Positions 32,418 through 41,097 of a stretch of DNA of 64,000 bases are shown piece by piece; position 1 is the stretch's first letter; each line of letters begins with the position of its first letter. The translations under genes were made by a program, and so were the position numbers. This DNA comes from Kibdelosporangium banguiense (GTDB lineage Bacteria > Actinomycetota > Actinomycetes > Mycobacteriales > Pseudonocardiaceae), in assembly GCF_017876405.1 (NCBI RefSeq), contig NZ_JAGINW010000001.1, positions 11,669,203 through 11,733,202 of the forward strand, written 5' to 3'. Under the pieces are notes generated by a model. That model ran no database searches, was not told the DNA's origin, and saw only the letters and a list, made by a program, of their open reading frames with translations.

Positions 32418-33511
32418 GGTGTGATTCCTGAGACGGGTAGTACGGCCTCGACCTGCCAGCCGTGAGGTTGCCTGGACGCGATGCTGACCGAGCCGCCGAG
32501 TTGCTGCGCGCGTTCGTGCATGCCACGGATGCCTTGTCCCTCAGCCGAAAAAGCTGTGGACGGCCCGTTGTCCTCGACGGTCGTGGTCACGGTTTGTGGC
32601 GTACGGCGGATGGTCACGCTGATGTGCGTGGCACCGGAGTGCCGCACGGCATTCGTCAGGGCCTCCTGAAGCAGCCGGTACGCGCCGTGATCCACAGCGG
32701 GCGGAAGACCGCTGAGCGAACCCTCCACACTGACACTGATGTCACACGAGGGCGTGGCCAGCCGGGCGGCGAGGGCTTCGGCGTGGATCAGCATGGTGCC
32801 GTCGGCAGGCAACAAAGCCAGGATTGTGCGGACATCACGCAAGGCGGAGGTCGCGGAGCCTTCGATGGTGTGCAACGCGCGGTCAGCCACCGGCGGAACC
32901 TCACGCAGGACATGCCGAGCCGCGCTCGCCTGCATTTGGATCGCGGTCAGATGATGGCCGACCGCGTCGTGCACTTCACGCGCGATGCGGGTGCGTTGGT
33001 CCGCGATCGCCCGCTGTCCCTCCACTTGCTGCAGGCGCACCAACTGAGCGGCGCGTTCGTGGTGCAGCCGCAACGCATAGCCCATGGCCACAGGGGCGAT
33101 ACCGATCAAGAGAGCCTGCGTGAACGGGGTCGTGCCGAATCCGACGATCGAGGGCGCGGAAACGCTGGATCCCGATCGGGCTCCTACCAGGCCTGGTGCG
33201 ACGAAGCAGAAGGCAGACACCGCGAACACACGGCCGATGTGAGGGCTGTGGTAAGCCGCCGAGCCGAAGGCGACCACGGCGGCCAAACCACCCGACCAGC
33301 GCGGAAACCACAGCACGACCAGCATCAGCTCAGCGGTAAGGACCGCGACGGTCAACGGCATCCGCCGACGAAGTAAGAGCGGCGCCGCCGTAACCACGCT
33401 CATGACGGCGAGCACCAGCAGAGACGCTGGTGCTCTTTCCGCCACAGCCAGCGCGAAAACCACGACGGCACAAGCCGTCGCCACAGCCGGATCACGGACA
33501 CGGTCATGCAT
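32414..33511 (-). CDS. Two-component sensor histidine kinase (HisKA_3)
   Basis: A 365-residue kinase with about four to five N-terminal membrane segments, the phosphoacceptor helix RTRIAREVHDAVGHHLTAIQ, and an HATPase with LLQEALTNAVRHSGATH, EDNGPS and GIRGMHERAQQLGG. No extracellular sensory domain of size, so it probably senses in or at the membrane. It starts 20 bp after the secreted hydrolase gene and overlaps its response regulator gene by 4 bp. Confidence 0.95.
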   Translation of the reverse strand: MHDRVRDPAVATACAVVVFALAVAERAPASLLVLAVMSVVTAAPLLLRRRMPLTVAVLTAELMLVVLWFPRWSGGLAAVVAFGSAAYHSPHIGRVFAVSAFCFVAPGLVGARSGSSVSAPSIVGFGTTPFTQALLIGIAPVAMGYALRLHHERAAQLVRLQQVEGQRAIADQRTRIAREVHDAVGHHLTAIQMQASAARHVLREVPPVADRALHTIEGSATSALRDVRTILALLPADGTMLIHAEALAARLATPSCDISVSVEGSLSGLPPAVDHGAYRLLQEALTNAVRHSGATHISVTIRRTPQTVTTTVEDNGPSTAFSAEGQGIRGMHERAQQLGGSVSIASRQPHGWQVEAVLPVSGITP

Positions 33512-33531
33512 GGCAGCGCACTTTCACCCAG

Positions 33532-34920
33532 TCAGCAGCGCGTGCTCTCGCCAGGCAACGCACCAGTTCGTAAGTACTGGTGCACATACTGCCGCACGCA
33601 GGGATTTCCGCTCACGTACAGCGCGTGATTGCCCTTGGCAGGCAGGTATCGCGCACCAGGCAACTGCCGGGCGACGCGCTGAGCGTGCTCTGGTGGCGTC
33701 GTCTGGTCGTCGCTTCCGCTGGCGATCAGGACCGGCGGCAGCTGCGCAGGCTGGATCCGGTGTGGCGGGAACGTATGCCTGGCTGGAAGACCCGCACAGT
33801 GCACTGCCGCGTGGCTCCACGCGTGTGCCCAGCCGATGTGCGGGGCGACCGTGGCCCGCAACTTGCCTTCGACCTGCTTGAGGGCGTCATACCTGGTCTC
33901 GTAGGGGAAATCTGCGCAGTACATGACCCTGGACATGTCCGAGCCCAGCGAACCGGGCGGCGGCGGGAGCGGAGGCACGAACGCGCTGCCATCCCCCGCG
34001 TCAGCCTGGGCGAGCGCACGAGAGAACTCCGGCCACTTCCTGTGGTCCTGCACTCTGGCCTGCCCCACGATCAACGCCGCACTCGCCGGCATCGCCGCCC
34101 CAGGCGCCGGAATCGGCTCGCGCATGGCCCGTTCGACCACCCGGTCCCACACAGCCATGGCATCCTGGCCGTGCAGCGCACACGCCTCCTCACGCTCGCA
34201 CCACCGCGTGAACTCCCGCAGGTTCTGCTCCGAGGTAGCCGCTTTCGCTGCCGTCCAAGAAGAAAAGTCCGGGTTCGTATGGTCGACCACGCTGTCGAGG
34301 TACATCCGCCCGACGTTGCGGCCGTACAGCTCGGCGTACGCCTGGCCGAAGACCGTGCCGTACGAGTTGCCGAAGTAGTTGAGTTTGCGCTGCTTCAACG
34401 CGATCCGGATCGCCTCCATGTCATGGGCGACCTGCCATGAGTCCAGGCGCAACGGCGCGGGCGGGCACTGTGCGGCGAACAACCGGTTCGCGTCGGCGAA
34501 CCCGGTGTAGTCCGAACGACTGGGATAAGCCCATTGCAGGGTGTACGGCGGCGGCTGCGGGCACGAAACGTTGCTGCTGGCGCCCATGCCGCGTGGATCG
34601 AACACGACCACGTCGAACCATTCGGTCAGCTCGGCGTAGGCGTCCTTGAGCGCTGGCAGGTATTCGATCACCGCTGCCGGGCCACCCAGGTTGTGTACCA
34701 GGGTGCCGATCTTGCGGGACTGGTCGCGGGCAGGCAGTTTGGCCAGCCCGATCTTGATCCGGTCCCCGGCCGGCCGCGACCAGTCCGCGGGCGCGGCGAC
34801 TTCCGCACACAGCAGCCCGTTTCCACAGTCCCGCCAGTCGAGGTCGGCCGCGGCCGCGGCCGCCGATGTGGGCACGACCGCTGTGGCGAGCACGGCGGCG
34901 GTGATGAACGCTTTGATCAT
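33532..34920 (-). CDS. Secreted alpha/beta hydrolase (TAP-like, tripeptidyl aminopeptidase family)
   Basis: A 462-residue secreted serine hydrolase. Signal peptide at 1-24, mature part with the oxyanion motif VHNLGGPAAVIEY, the nucleophile elbow GNSYGTVFG (Ser), an acid in IASGSDDQTTPP and His in GNHALYVSG, the last two in the C-terminal TAP-like domain. Paired cysteines suggest disulfides. It resembles the SlpD/E and Tap proteases of streptomycetes, which release N-terminal tripeptides outside the cell. First gene of the operon with a kinase and regulator. Confidence 0.9.
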   Translation of the reverse strand: MIKAFITAAVLATAVVPTSAAAAAADLDWRDCGNGLLCAEVAAPADWSRPAGDRIKIGLAKLPARDQSRKIGTLVHNLGGPAAVIEYLPALKDAYAELTEWFDVVVFDPRGMGASSNVSCPQPPPYTLQWAYPSRSDYTGFADANRLFAAQCPPAPLRLDSWQVAHDMEAIRIALKQRKLNYFGNSYGTVFGQAYAELYGRNVGRMYLDSVVDHTNPDFSSWTAAKAATSEQNLREFTRWCEREEACALHGQDAMAVWDRVVERAMREPIPAPGAAMPASAALIVGQARVQDHRKWPEFSRALAQADAGDGSAFVPPLPPPPGSLGSDMSRVMYCADFPYETRYDALKQVEGKLRATVAPHIGWAHAWSHAAVHCAGLPARHTFPPHRIQPAQLPPVLIASGSDDQTTPPEHAQRVARQLPGARYLPAKGNHALYVSGNPCVRQYVHQYLRTGALPGESTRC

Positions 34921-34987
34921 GACTGCAGCCTGGCCGCGGGGCAGCGGTGATGTCGTCTGCCGAAAGACAGATCTTCAGCGCTGTGGA

Positions 34988-34999
34988 GGGGACGTCCCC
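34988..34999. promoter_or_regulatory. GGGGnnGTCCCC palindrome, copy 2
   Basis: GGGGACGTCCCC, followed at once by an overlapping CCCCTAGGGG palindrome, 74 bp before the first ABC transporter gene. Closely related to the elements at 17802-17813 and 38509-38520. Confidence 0.45.
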
Positions 35000-35073
35000 T
35001 AGGGGCGGAACGGCGGGTTTTCAGGGGCCGTGCCGGATGTCCGATCACGACACGGTCCGTAACGTGCTGACCT

Positions 35074-35985
35074 GTGAATCTCATCGAGACCGAGTCACTC
35101 GAGAAACGGTATGGCGGCACAGTCACCGCCCTGGCCGATCTCACGGTGGACATCGAGCCCGGCATAGTCGGGCTGGTCGGGGCCAACGGCGCGGGCAAGA
35201 GCACGCTGATCAAGCTGTCGCTCGGCCTGCTGGAGCCCACCGGCGGCAAGATCCGGGTACTGGGACTCGATCCGCTCGCCGACGGCGACGCCGTACGGGC
35301 GCGCGTCGGGTACATGCCTGAACATGACTGTCTCCCGCCTGACCTGTCGGCGGCCGAGTTCGTCACCCACATGGGCCGTGTCAGCGGGCTGCCGCCCGCA
35401 GCGGCACGAGAGCGCGCGTCGGAGACGTTGCGGCACGTGGGTTTGTACGAGGAGCGATACCGGCAGATCGGTGGCTACTCGACCGGTATGAAGCAGCGGG
35501 TCAAGCTCGCACAGGCACTCGTGCACGACCCGGAACTGCTGCTGCTCGACGAGCCGACCAACGGGCTGGATCCCGAAGGCCGCAGGCAGATGCTGGCGCT
35601 GGTGCACCGGATCGGCACGGAGTTCGGGATCTCCGTGGTGATCTGCTCGCACCTGCTCGGCGAGATCGAGCGCATCTGCACTTCCCTGGTCGCCATCGAG
35701 GGCGGCCGGCTGTTGCGGTCGGCGTCGCTGTCGTCGATGACCCAGCACAGCGACATGCTGATGATCGAGGTCGACGACGGGGAGGACATGCTCGCCGACC
35801 GGCTGACCGGGTCCGGGCTTTCGGTGCGGCGCAAGGAACGCGTGCTGATGGTGACGCTGGCCGGGGACAGCACGTTCGACACGATCCGGGACGCCGTGGC
35901 CGACCTGGATCTCTCGCTGCACCGCCTGGAGCAGCACCGCCACCAGGTCGCGGACCTGTTCCGGGAGGAGGTCAGCAATGCCTGA
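35074..35985 (+). CDS. ABC transporter ATP-binding protein (exporter)
   Basis: A 303-residue ATPase: Walker A GANGAGKS, signature STGMKQRVKLAQAL in place of LSGGQ, Walker B LLLLDEPTNGLDPEG, and switch His in CSHLL. The GTG start has no Shine-Dalgarno and a TAACGT box lies 8 nt upstream, so a leaderless transcript is possible. First gene of a four-gene operon (ATPase-permease-ATPase-permease) with overlapping ends, probably a heteromeric exporter of the ABC-2 class. Confidence 0.92.
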   Translation: MNLIETESLEKRYGGTVTALADLTVDIEPGIVGLVGANGAGKSTLIKLSLGLLEPTGGKIRVLGLDPLADGDAVRARVGYMPEHDCLPPDLSAAEFVTHMGRVSGLPPAAARERASETLRHVGLYEERYRQIGGYSTGMKQRVKLAQALVHDPELLLLDEPTNGLDPEGRRQMLALVHRIGTEFGISVVICSHLLGEIERICTSLVAIEGGRLLRSASLSSMTQHSDMLMIEVDDGEDMLADRLTGSGLSVRRKERVLMVTLAGDSTFDTIRDAVADLDLSLHRLEQHRHQVADLFREEVSNA

Positions 35986-36847
35986 GGCAGGCGTGATCCA
36001 TGACATCGGATACCAGCGTTACGAAGGTGTCCGACTGGGCCGCCGTTACGCGGCGCGCTCGATCTATGTCCACAGTGTCCGCAGCGCGTTCGGCATCGGC
36101 CGCAGTGCCAAGGCGAAACTGCTGCCGGCCGGGATGTTCGCGCTCGGGTGCATCGCGTCGCTGATTCTGGTCGTGGTCAGCAGCCAGCTGCCTGAGCCGG
36201 TGATCACCTACGTCGGGATCGTGTCGACGTTCAGCTACGGAATCACCGCGTTCGCCGCGATCGTGGCACCCGAGATGGTCTCCCGCGATCTGCGCAACAG
36301 CTTGCTGCCGCTGTACTTCTCGCGTCCACCACACCGGACCGACTACGCGCTGGCCAAGTTCGCCGCGCTGATCACCGCGATCTTCGTGATGTTCGCCGGG
36401 CCGCTGCTGATCATGTTCGTCGGAATGGCGTTCAGCGCGCCCGACATCGGCGAGGTGTTCACACAGCTCGGCGACCTGGCGCCCGGCGTCGGTGCGGCTC
36501 TGGTGCACGCCGTCGTGGTCGCCGCGATCGCGTTGCCGTTGGCATCGCTGACCGGCCGCCGGGTGTTCGCGACCGGCCTGATCATCGGGGTCTTCCTGCT
36601 CACAGCGCCGGTCGCGGGCGCGCTGCAGTCATTCGGCGAGGGCGACGGCTCCTCACTGGCCGGCCTGATCAACCCGGTCAGCCTGCTCAACGGCGTGGAC
36701 TCCTGGCTGTTCAGCTCCGGCGGCGAGGTGACCGACGAGATGACCCGGATCGGCTCCGCCGGACCGATCTACGGCATCACCGCCCTCCTGCTCACCGCCC
36801 TCGGCACCGCCCTGTTGATGTGGCGTTACAAGAAGGTAAAGGCATGA
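35978..36847 (+). CDS. ABC-2 type permease
   Basis: A 289-residue membrane protein with six hydrophobic segments. It starts MPEAGVIHDIGYQRYEG, a motif seen in permeases of this ABC-2 subgroup, and has VAPEMVSRDLRNSLLPLYFSRP before the third helix, the usual cytoplasmic loop that contacts the ATPase. Overlaps the preceding ATPase gene by 8 bp and the next by 4 bp (ATGA). Confidence 0.88.
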   Translation: MPEAGVIHDIGYQRYEGVRLGRRYAARSIYVHSVRSAFGIGRSAKAKLLPAGMFALGCIASLILVVVSSQLPEPVITYVGIVSTFSYGITAFAAIVAPEMVSRDLRNSLLPLYFSRPPHRTDYALAKFAALITAIFVMFAGPLLIMFVGMAFSAPDIGEVFTQLGDLAPGVGAALVHAVVVAAIALPLASLTGRRVFATGLIIGVFLLTAPVAGALQSFGEGDGSSLAGLINPVSLLNGVDSWLFSSGGEVTDEMTRIGSAGPIYGITALLLTALGTALLMWRYKKVKA

Positions 36848-37791
36848 CCGCCATCGCTACGGAACCCGCGAAGACAAATATGTCCACTGTGGAACTCGCC
36901 GGTGTGTCGCACTGGTACGGCAACGTGGTTGCGGTCAACGACGTCACCCTGACGATCGGTCCTGGTGTGACCGGCCTGCTCGGACCCAACGGCGCGGGCA
37001 AGACAACCGTGCTGCACATGATGGCCGGTTTCCTGCCGCCGTCACAGGGAACTGTGACCGTGAACGGGCGCCCCAGCTGGCGTAACCCTGACGTGTACAA
37101 GGATCTCGGTCTGGTCACCGAGCGGGAGAGCGTCCCGGGTTTCCTCACCGCGTGGGAGTTCGTGCTCGCCAGCGCGAAGCTGCACGGCCTGCCCGATCCG
37201 GCGGCAGCGGCCGCCAAGGCGATCGGGATCGTGGAGATGAACGACGCCAAGGATCGGCGGATCTCCACTTATTCCAAGGGAATGCGGCAACGCACCCGGG
37301 TCGCGGCCGCGCTCGTGCACGATCCCGCGGTACTGTTGCTGGACGAGCCGTTCAACGGCATGGACCCGCGCCAGCGTCTGCACATGATGGACCTGCTGCA
37401 CGGCATGGCTTCGCAGGGCCGCACGATTCTGTTCAGCTCCCACATCCTGGAAGAGGTCGAACAGCTTTCCGGGACCGTGCAGGTGATCGTGGCGGGCCGG
37501 CTGGCCGCGTCCGGCGACTACCGGCACATCAGAAGGCTCATGACCAACCGGCCGCACGTGTTCATGATCCAGTCCTCGGACAACCGGAAACTCGGTGCGG
37601 TGCTGATGGAACTGGATTCGGTGTCCGGCGTGGAGCTGGAACCGACCGGCCTGCAGGTCCGCGCGAACGACTACGGAACCTTCACCCGCGCGCTGAGCAA
37701 AGTCGCGCGGGACAAGGACATCCGGCTGACCGCGGTGATGCCGTCGGACGAGTCCCTGGAAAACGTCTTCTCCTACCTGGTGGCGTCATGA
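36844..37791 (+). CDS. ABC transporter ATP-binding protein (second)
   Basis: A 315-residue ATPase: Walker A GPNGAGKTT, signature YSKGMRQRTRVAAAL, Walker B VLLLDEPFNGMDPRQR, switch His in SSHIL. Both ATPases of the operon have a degenerate but similar signature, so both may be active. ATG 36844 overlaps the preceding permease stop; the stop overlaps the last permease gene. Confidence 0.92.
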   Translation: MTAIATEPAKTNMSTVELAGVSHWYGNVVAVNDVTLTIGPGVTGLLGPNGAGKTTVLHMMAGFLPPSQGTVTVNGRPSWRNPDVYKDLGLVTERESVPGFLTAWEFVLASAKLHGLPDPAAAAAKAIGIVEMNDAKDRRISTYSKGMRQRTRVAAALVHDPAVLLLDEPFNGMDPRQRLHMMDLLHGMASQGRTILFSSHILEEVEQLSGTVQVIVAGRLAASGDYRHIRRLMTNRPHVFMIQSSDNRKLGAVLMELDSVSGVELEPTGLQVRANDYGTFTRALSKVARDKDIRLTAVMPSDESLENVFSYLVAS

Positions 37792-38504
37792 ACCTCACGA
37801 TCGCCGGACTGACCGCACGGGCCCTGCTCGGCCGGCGGCGGGTCCTGTTGCTGCTGCCCATGCCCGCGCTGATGATCGGGCTCACGCTGATCGGCCTCTC
37901 GACCGGCGACTCCGCCGAGCAGTGGGCGCCGATCATCCTCGGCGAACTCGGCCTCGGCGTCATCCTGCCGCTGACCGCGCTGATCGTCGGCAGCAGCGTG
38001 CTCGGCCTGGAGATCGAAGACGGCACGATCACGCACATCCTGGCGAAACCGTTGCCCCGCAGCGAGATCATCATCGCCAAGCTGGTCGTGGCGTGGGGCG
38101 TCACGGGAGTGGCCACGGCTGTGCCGCTGGCGATCTGCGGGATCATGGTGGATTCGGTGGCGCTGGGCTTGGGGCTAGGGCTCGGTGCGCTGGTGGGGGC
38201 GTTGGCGTACACCGCTTTCTTCCTGGCGCTCTCGCTGATGTCACGGCGGCCGGTCGCGATCGGCCTGATCTACATCATGCTGTGGGAGAACCTGCTGGTG
38301 AAGTTCGTGTCGGGGGCGCGCGTGCTGAGCATCCAGCAGTACTCAGTGACGCTCGCGGACGGCCTCTCGGGCGACACCTTGCTGCTCAACTCGAACCTGT
38401 CAGCGGTGACAGCGTCCGTGCTCGCGGTCGCGTTCATCGCTTTGGGCACAGTCATTGCCACGCAACGGCTTCGTTCGTTCGCGCTGACCGGGGAGACCAG
38501 CTGA
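37788..38504 (+). CDS. ABC-2 type permease (second)
   Basis: A 238-residue membrane protein with six segments, starting MNLTIAGLTARALLGRRR and carrying LGLEIEDGTITHILAKPLPR in the first cytoplasmic loop, the ABC-2 coupling motif. ATG 37788 overlaps the ATPase stop (ATGA). It ends the operon; a GGGGG-TTGT-CCCCC hairpin-capable sequence follows within 20 bp. Confidence 0.88.
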   Translation: MNLTIAGLTARALLGRRRVLLLLPMPALMIGLTLIGLSTGDSAEQWAPIILGELGLGVILPLTALIVGSSVLGLEIEDGTITHILAKPLPRSEIIIAKLVVAWGVTGVATAVPLAICGIMVDSVALGLGLGLGALVGALAYTAFFLALSLMSRRPVAIGLIYIMLWENLLVKFVSGARVLSIQQYSVTLADGLSGDTLLLNSNLSAVTASVLAVAFIALGTVIATQRLRSFALTGETS

Positions 38505-38508
38505 CCCG

Positions 38509-38520
38509 GGGGTTGTCCCC
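38509..38520. promoter_or_regulatory. GGGGnnGTCCCC palindrome, copy 3
   Basis: GGGGTTGTCCCC, identical to the 17802 copy, 51 bp before the small membrane protein gene and 4 bp after the ABC operon stop. It could act as an operator or as a hairpin ending the operon. Confidence 0.42.
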
Positions 38521-38571
38521 CACCGGTTGACTGGATGGTGGTGGTCGCTGCCGGCCCATAGTTTCAAGGGC

Positions 38572-38952
38572 ATGGCAACGACCACCACTTCTTCTTTGTT
38601 GCGGCCGCTCGGTGCGGACGGCTGGCGGCGGCTGGTGTTCATGTACGTCGGGCCAGGCAAGCGCCGCCAATGGGCCCACCGGCTCGGATCCCCCGGCAGA
38701 CGACCACCGCGTCCGGTTACGATGGCAGCGGCATTCGTTTCCGTTCTGCTGTCACTGCTTGTGTTCTACCTGATCGGCCGGATCACGACGTACGGCGCTT
38801 TCTGGGTTGAGGGACATGAAGCGGGGGCGTGGGGCGGCCCGACACTCCTCGGAGCCTGGGTCACGCACGCGTTGCTCGCCGTGCCGGCGATCGCAGCAAT
38901 AATGTGGCTCCTGGTGCCGCTGACCAATCTCGTGATCCGCAGCCTGCGGTGA
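38572..38952 (+). CDS. Small membrane protein, two helices
   Basis: A 126-residue protein of unknown function with two membrane segments (AAAFVSVLLSLLVFYLIGR and THALLAVPAIAAIMWLLVPL) after a basic N-terminal part. ATG 38572 has AAGGG close upstream. Its stop codon is immediately adjacent to the stop of the convergent lipoprotein gene, with no bases between them. It may belong functionally with the ABC exporter upstream. Confidence 0.65.
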   Translation: MATTTTSSLLRPLGADGWRRLVFMYVGPGKRRQWAHRLGSPGRRPPRPVTMAAAFVSVLLSLLVFYLIGRITTYGAFWVEGHEAGAWGGPTLLGAWVTHALLAVPAIAAIMWLLVPLTNLVIRSLR

Positions 38953-39846
38953 CTACTTGGCGAGTACGGCGACGGACGCCGCGTCGAGTTGGCCAAGCGT
39001 TTGGTCCGGACGTATCACCCGATGGCAGCCGTCCAGTTCGGCCATCGCCTGCGCGTTGTCAGCAGTCAACGTCGCGAACCTGGTGTGCTTGGCCTGACAC
39101 GGCGCCGCCGGTCCTGCACTGTCCAAAGCGGACACCTGGTCCGTCGTGACCGAGTGACCGGCAACAAGTTTCCCGATCCCACCTTCGGACTGGTACACAC
39201 AGACCCGGACCTGCCCGGCCGCCGGCCACACCTTCGTGGCCGGGCCAGGCTTGTACGAGTTCAAGTCGATCGTCAGGAGATCCTTCCAGGCCTGGTCGCA
39301 GCCGGTGTCGATCGACTGCTGACTCTGCACCTGCCGCACCGGACTCTCGAAAACAGGCTTGTACGGCAACGCATTCAGCGCACTGAGCGCCTCAATCCGA
39401 GGCTTCCCACACCCATCGGCCGGAATCTCAGGCAGAACGGCCTTCCCCTCGGCATTGATCAGCGTGAAGTACGGCAGGACAATCCCCTCTGCCGTGCACG
39501 GCCTGTTACTGCTCGGCTCCGACGGCCGCCGCAACTGCGCCACCAGATCAGCCGCCGGCGTCTCAGCCTTCTCGGTCACGGCAACCGCCCACTGCCCCTC
39601 ACCAGCCACACTCCGAAAATCAACCCGGCACTGCATCACCGCCACAGTCACAAAATCAGCCGGCACACCCCCACGCCGCACAGGCTCCGCCCCCAACACG
39701 CCTTCCACCGACCCCGGCGGGCAGACAGCCTCAACCCAAACCGGCGGCCCAGGCGTCCGCCTCTCCTCCACCGGAATCTCATTCGCCCCACAACCCGCAA
39801 CAACCACCATCACAAGCACCGACAAAATACCCAGCCGTGTCCCCAT
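38953..39846 (-). CDS. Putative lipoprotein
   Basis: A 297-residue exported lipoprotein with a signal peptide and lipobox VVAGCG, several paired cysteines (CPPG, MQCRV, RPCTAEG, DGCGKP, DTGCDQ, APCQAK, DGCHR) and no domain that I recognise. ATG 39846 is chosen for the signal peptide; the frame stays open upstream through the dispersed repeat at 39943-39998 but has no better initiation context. Possible septum- or wall-associated function is only a guess. Confidence 0.72.
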   Translation of the reverse strand: MGTRLGILSVLVMVVVAGCGANEIPVEERRTPGPPVWVEAVCPPGSVEGVLGAEPVRRGGVPADFVTVAVMQCRVDFRSVAGEGQWAVAVTEKAETPAADLVAQLRRPSEPSSNRPCTAEGIVLPYFTLINAEGKAVLPEIPADGCGKPRIEALSALNALPYKPVFESPVRQVQSQQSIDTGCDQAWKDLLTIDLNSYKPGPATKVWPAAGQVRVCVYQSEGGIGKLVAGHSVTTDQVSALDSAGPAAPCQAKHTRFATLTADNAQAMAELDGCHRVIRPDQTLGQLDAASVAVLAK

Positions 39847-39942
39847 GCACCCATGACGAAGCACCACCACCAGATGGTTGCACGCACCGGTCTTCCCCTC
39901 AGCCCACTGCGCCCCAACCCCACCCTGACCTGGCCAAACACC

Positions 39943-39998
39943 AAAACTGTCAGCCCCCTGCAGTAACGTTGAAATCAGGGGTCCCTCTGGCGGATTCC
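39943..39998. repeat. Dispersed repeat copy 1
   Basis: Begins AAAACTGTCAG, contains GTAACGT and an imperfect CAGGGG/CCTCTG stem, and ends TGGCGGATTCC. It matches 54397-54451 at all but six positions plus one gap (about 88 percent); weaker similarity continues for another 30 bp. Located upstream of the lipoprotein gene. Confidence 0.75.
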
Positions 39999-40117
39999 CC
40001 ATGCGATGGACTGCGCGCTTTTCGTGGCGGGCGCAACTCTCGGACCGGCGTGCTTTTCCGACCATGGCAACTTTCGGAAACGCCGACCCGGTCATCCATG
40101 CTGCGGGTTGTTTTCGT

Positions 40118-40137
40118 CACAGTTGAGACTCACTGTG
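40118..40137. promoter_or_regulatory. Palindrome upstream of the AraC gene
   Basis: CACAGT-N8-ACTGTG with the inner palindrome TGAGACTCA, 38-57 bp before the AraC start. Likely an operator for autoregulation or for another repressor. Confidence 0.5.
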
Positions 40138-40174
40138 GGCATAGTCTCGAACGCAGTTCCACTACGCTGGGCTG

Positions 40175-41029
40175 ATGGCGGAGCTGGGCCTGGCTGATAC
40201 CAACGGTATTCTGGCTCTGCCCTGGGTTCGGCCCGAGCGCACGAGTGCGGGGCTTGGGTGGGAGCAGGTCTATGTTTCCAAGCAGCGGGAGCGGCCTTAT
40301 GCCGCCGAGTTCGGCGGGGCCGCGAGCCATCAGCTGATTCTGCATCTGGCCGGGCCGGTTTCGGTGCGGCGGGGGCGGGCCGCGCCCCAGACGGTTCAGG
40401 CCGGTGAGATGTTCTTGCAGCCTGCTCATGGCCGGTTGTCGGTTGAGCTGGGTGGCGAGCTGGAGACGTTGCACCTCTATCTTTCGGATGCGGCGCTTCA
40501 GGCTTACCGGGACAAGCCGGTTCGGCTGGCCGAGGAGCTGGGGACGACCGACCCGCTGTTGGCGCAGCTGGCATTGGCGCTGGACTCGGCGATGCGGGAT
40601 TGGCAGCCGAGCGCGCGTACCTATGTGGACCAGTTGAGCACGATGGTGGCCACGCAGCTGGCGCACAAGCACAGTCTGGGGCGGTCGGCTCCGCGGCCGA
40701 AACCGGCTGGGTTGTCCGAGCGGCAGTTCGGGCGGGTGCGGGATCTGCTGGCGGAACGGCTGGCCGAACCGGTGCCGCTGACCGATATGGCCGGTGTCGC
40801 CGGGCTGTCGGTCAGTCAGTTCTCCAGGCAGTTCAAGGCGACGGCGGGCGTTGCGCCGCATCGGTACCTGCTGCGGATGCGTTTGCGGCAGGCGGAGCTT
40901 CTGCTGCGGACCAGCGCGGCGCCGATCGCCGAGATCGCTGTGCGGTGCGGGTTCACTCATCAGGAACATCTGACGCGGGTGATGCGTACTCATCTGGGCA
41001 CGACGCCGGGTGCGCTGCGTAAGGCCTGA
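40175..41029 (+). CDS. AraC-family transcriptional regulator
   Basis: A 284-residue AraC/XylS protein with an N-terminal cupin-like ligand-binding half and two C-terminal HTH motifs (LTDMAGVAGLSVSQFSRQFK; IAEIAVRCGFTHQEHLTRVM). Codon third positions are noticeably less C-biased and more G/T than in neighbouring genes. It lies 68 bp upstream of the hydroxyquinol operon on the same strand and should activate it through the direct GTGCAG repeats in that gap. Confidence 0.92.
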   Translation: MAELGLADTNGILALPWVRPERTSAGLGWEQVYVSKQRERPYAAEFGGAASHQLILHLAGPVSVRRGRAAPQTVQAGEMFLQPAHGRLSVELGGELETLHLYLSDAALQAYRDKPVRLAEELGTTDPLLAQLALALDSAMRDWQPSARTYVDQLSTMVATQLAHKHSLGRSAPRPKPAGLSERQFGRVRDLLAERLAEPVPLTDMAGVAGLSVSQFSRQFKATAGVAPHRYLLRMRLRQAELLLRTSAAPIAEIAVRCGFTHQEHLTRVMRTHLGTTPGALRKA

Positions 41030-41036
41030 GCGTTTT

Positions 41037-41064
41037 GTGCAGAGGACACAGCAGGAACGTGCAG
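41037..41064 (+). promoter_or_regulatory. Direct GTGCAG repeats, probable AraC site
   Basis: GTGCAG at 41037-41042 and 41059-41064, 22 bp apart (two helical turns), directly upstream of the hydroxyquinol operon. AraC-type activators usually bind such direct half-sites next to the -35 region. GATACT follows close to the start of the operon. Confidence 0.5.
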
Positions 41065-41097
41065 GCGCGCTTGCGGCTGTGGCTCGATACTCGGTGA

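Larger units (their letters stand above)
39847..40174. other. 328-bp intergenic region between lipoprotein and AraC genes
   Basis: Divergent control region. It holds a dispersed repeat (39943-39998), a palindrome close to the AraC gene (40118-40137), and about 80 bp next to the lipoprotein gene in which I see nothing. The minus-strand frame is open through it but its base composition and lack of a start signal argue against coding. Confidence 0.6.

Noticed and set aside
39847..40095. N-terminal extension of the lipoprotein through the dispersed repeat
   Set aside because: The extension would bury the lipobox signal peptide inside the protein and lacks an initiation signal.
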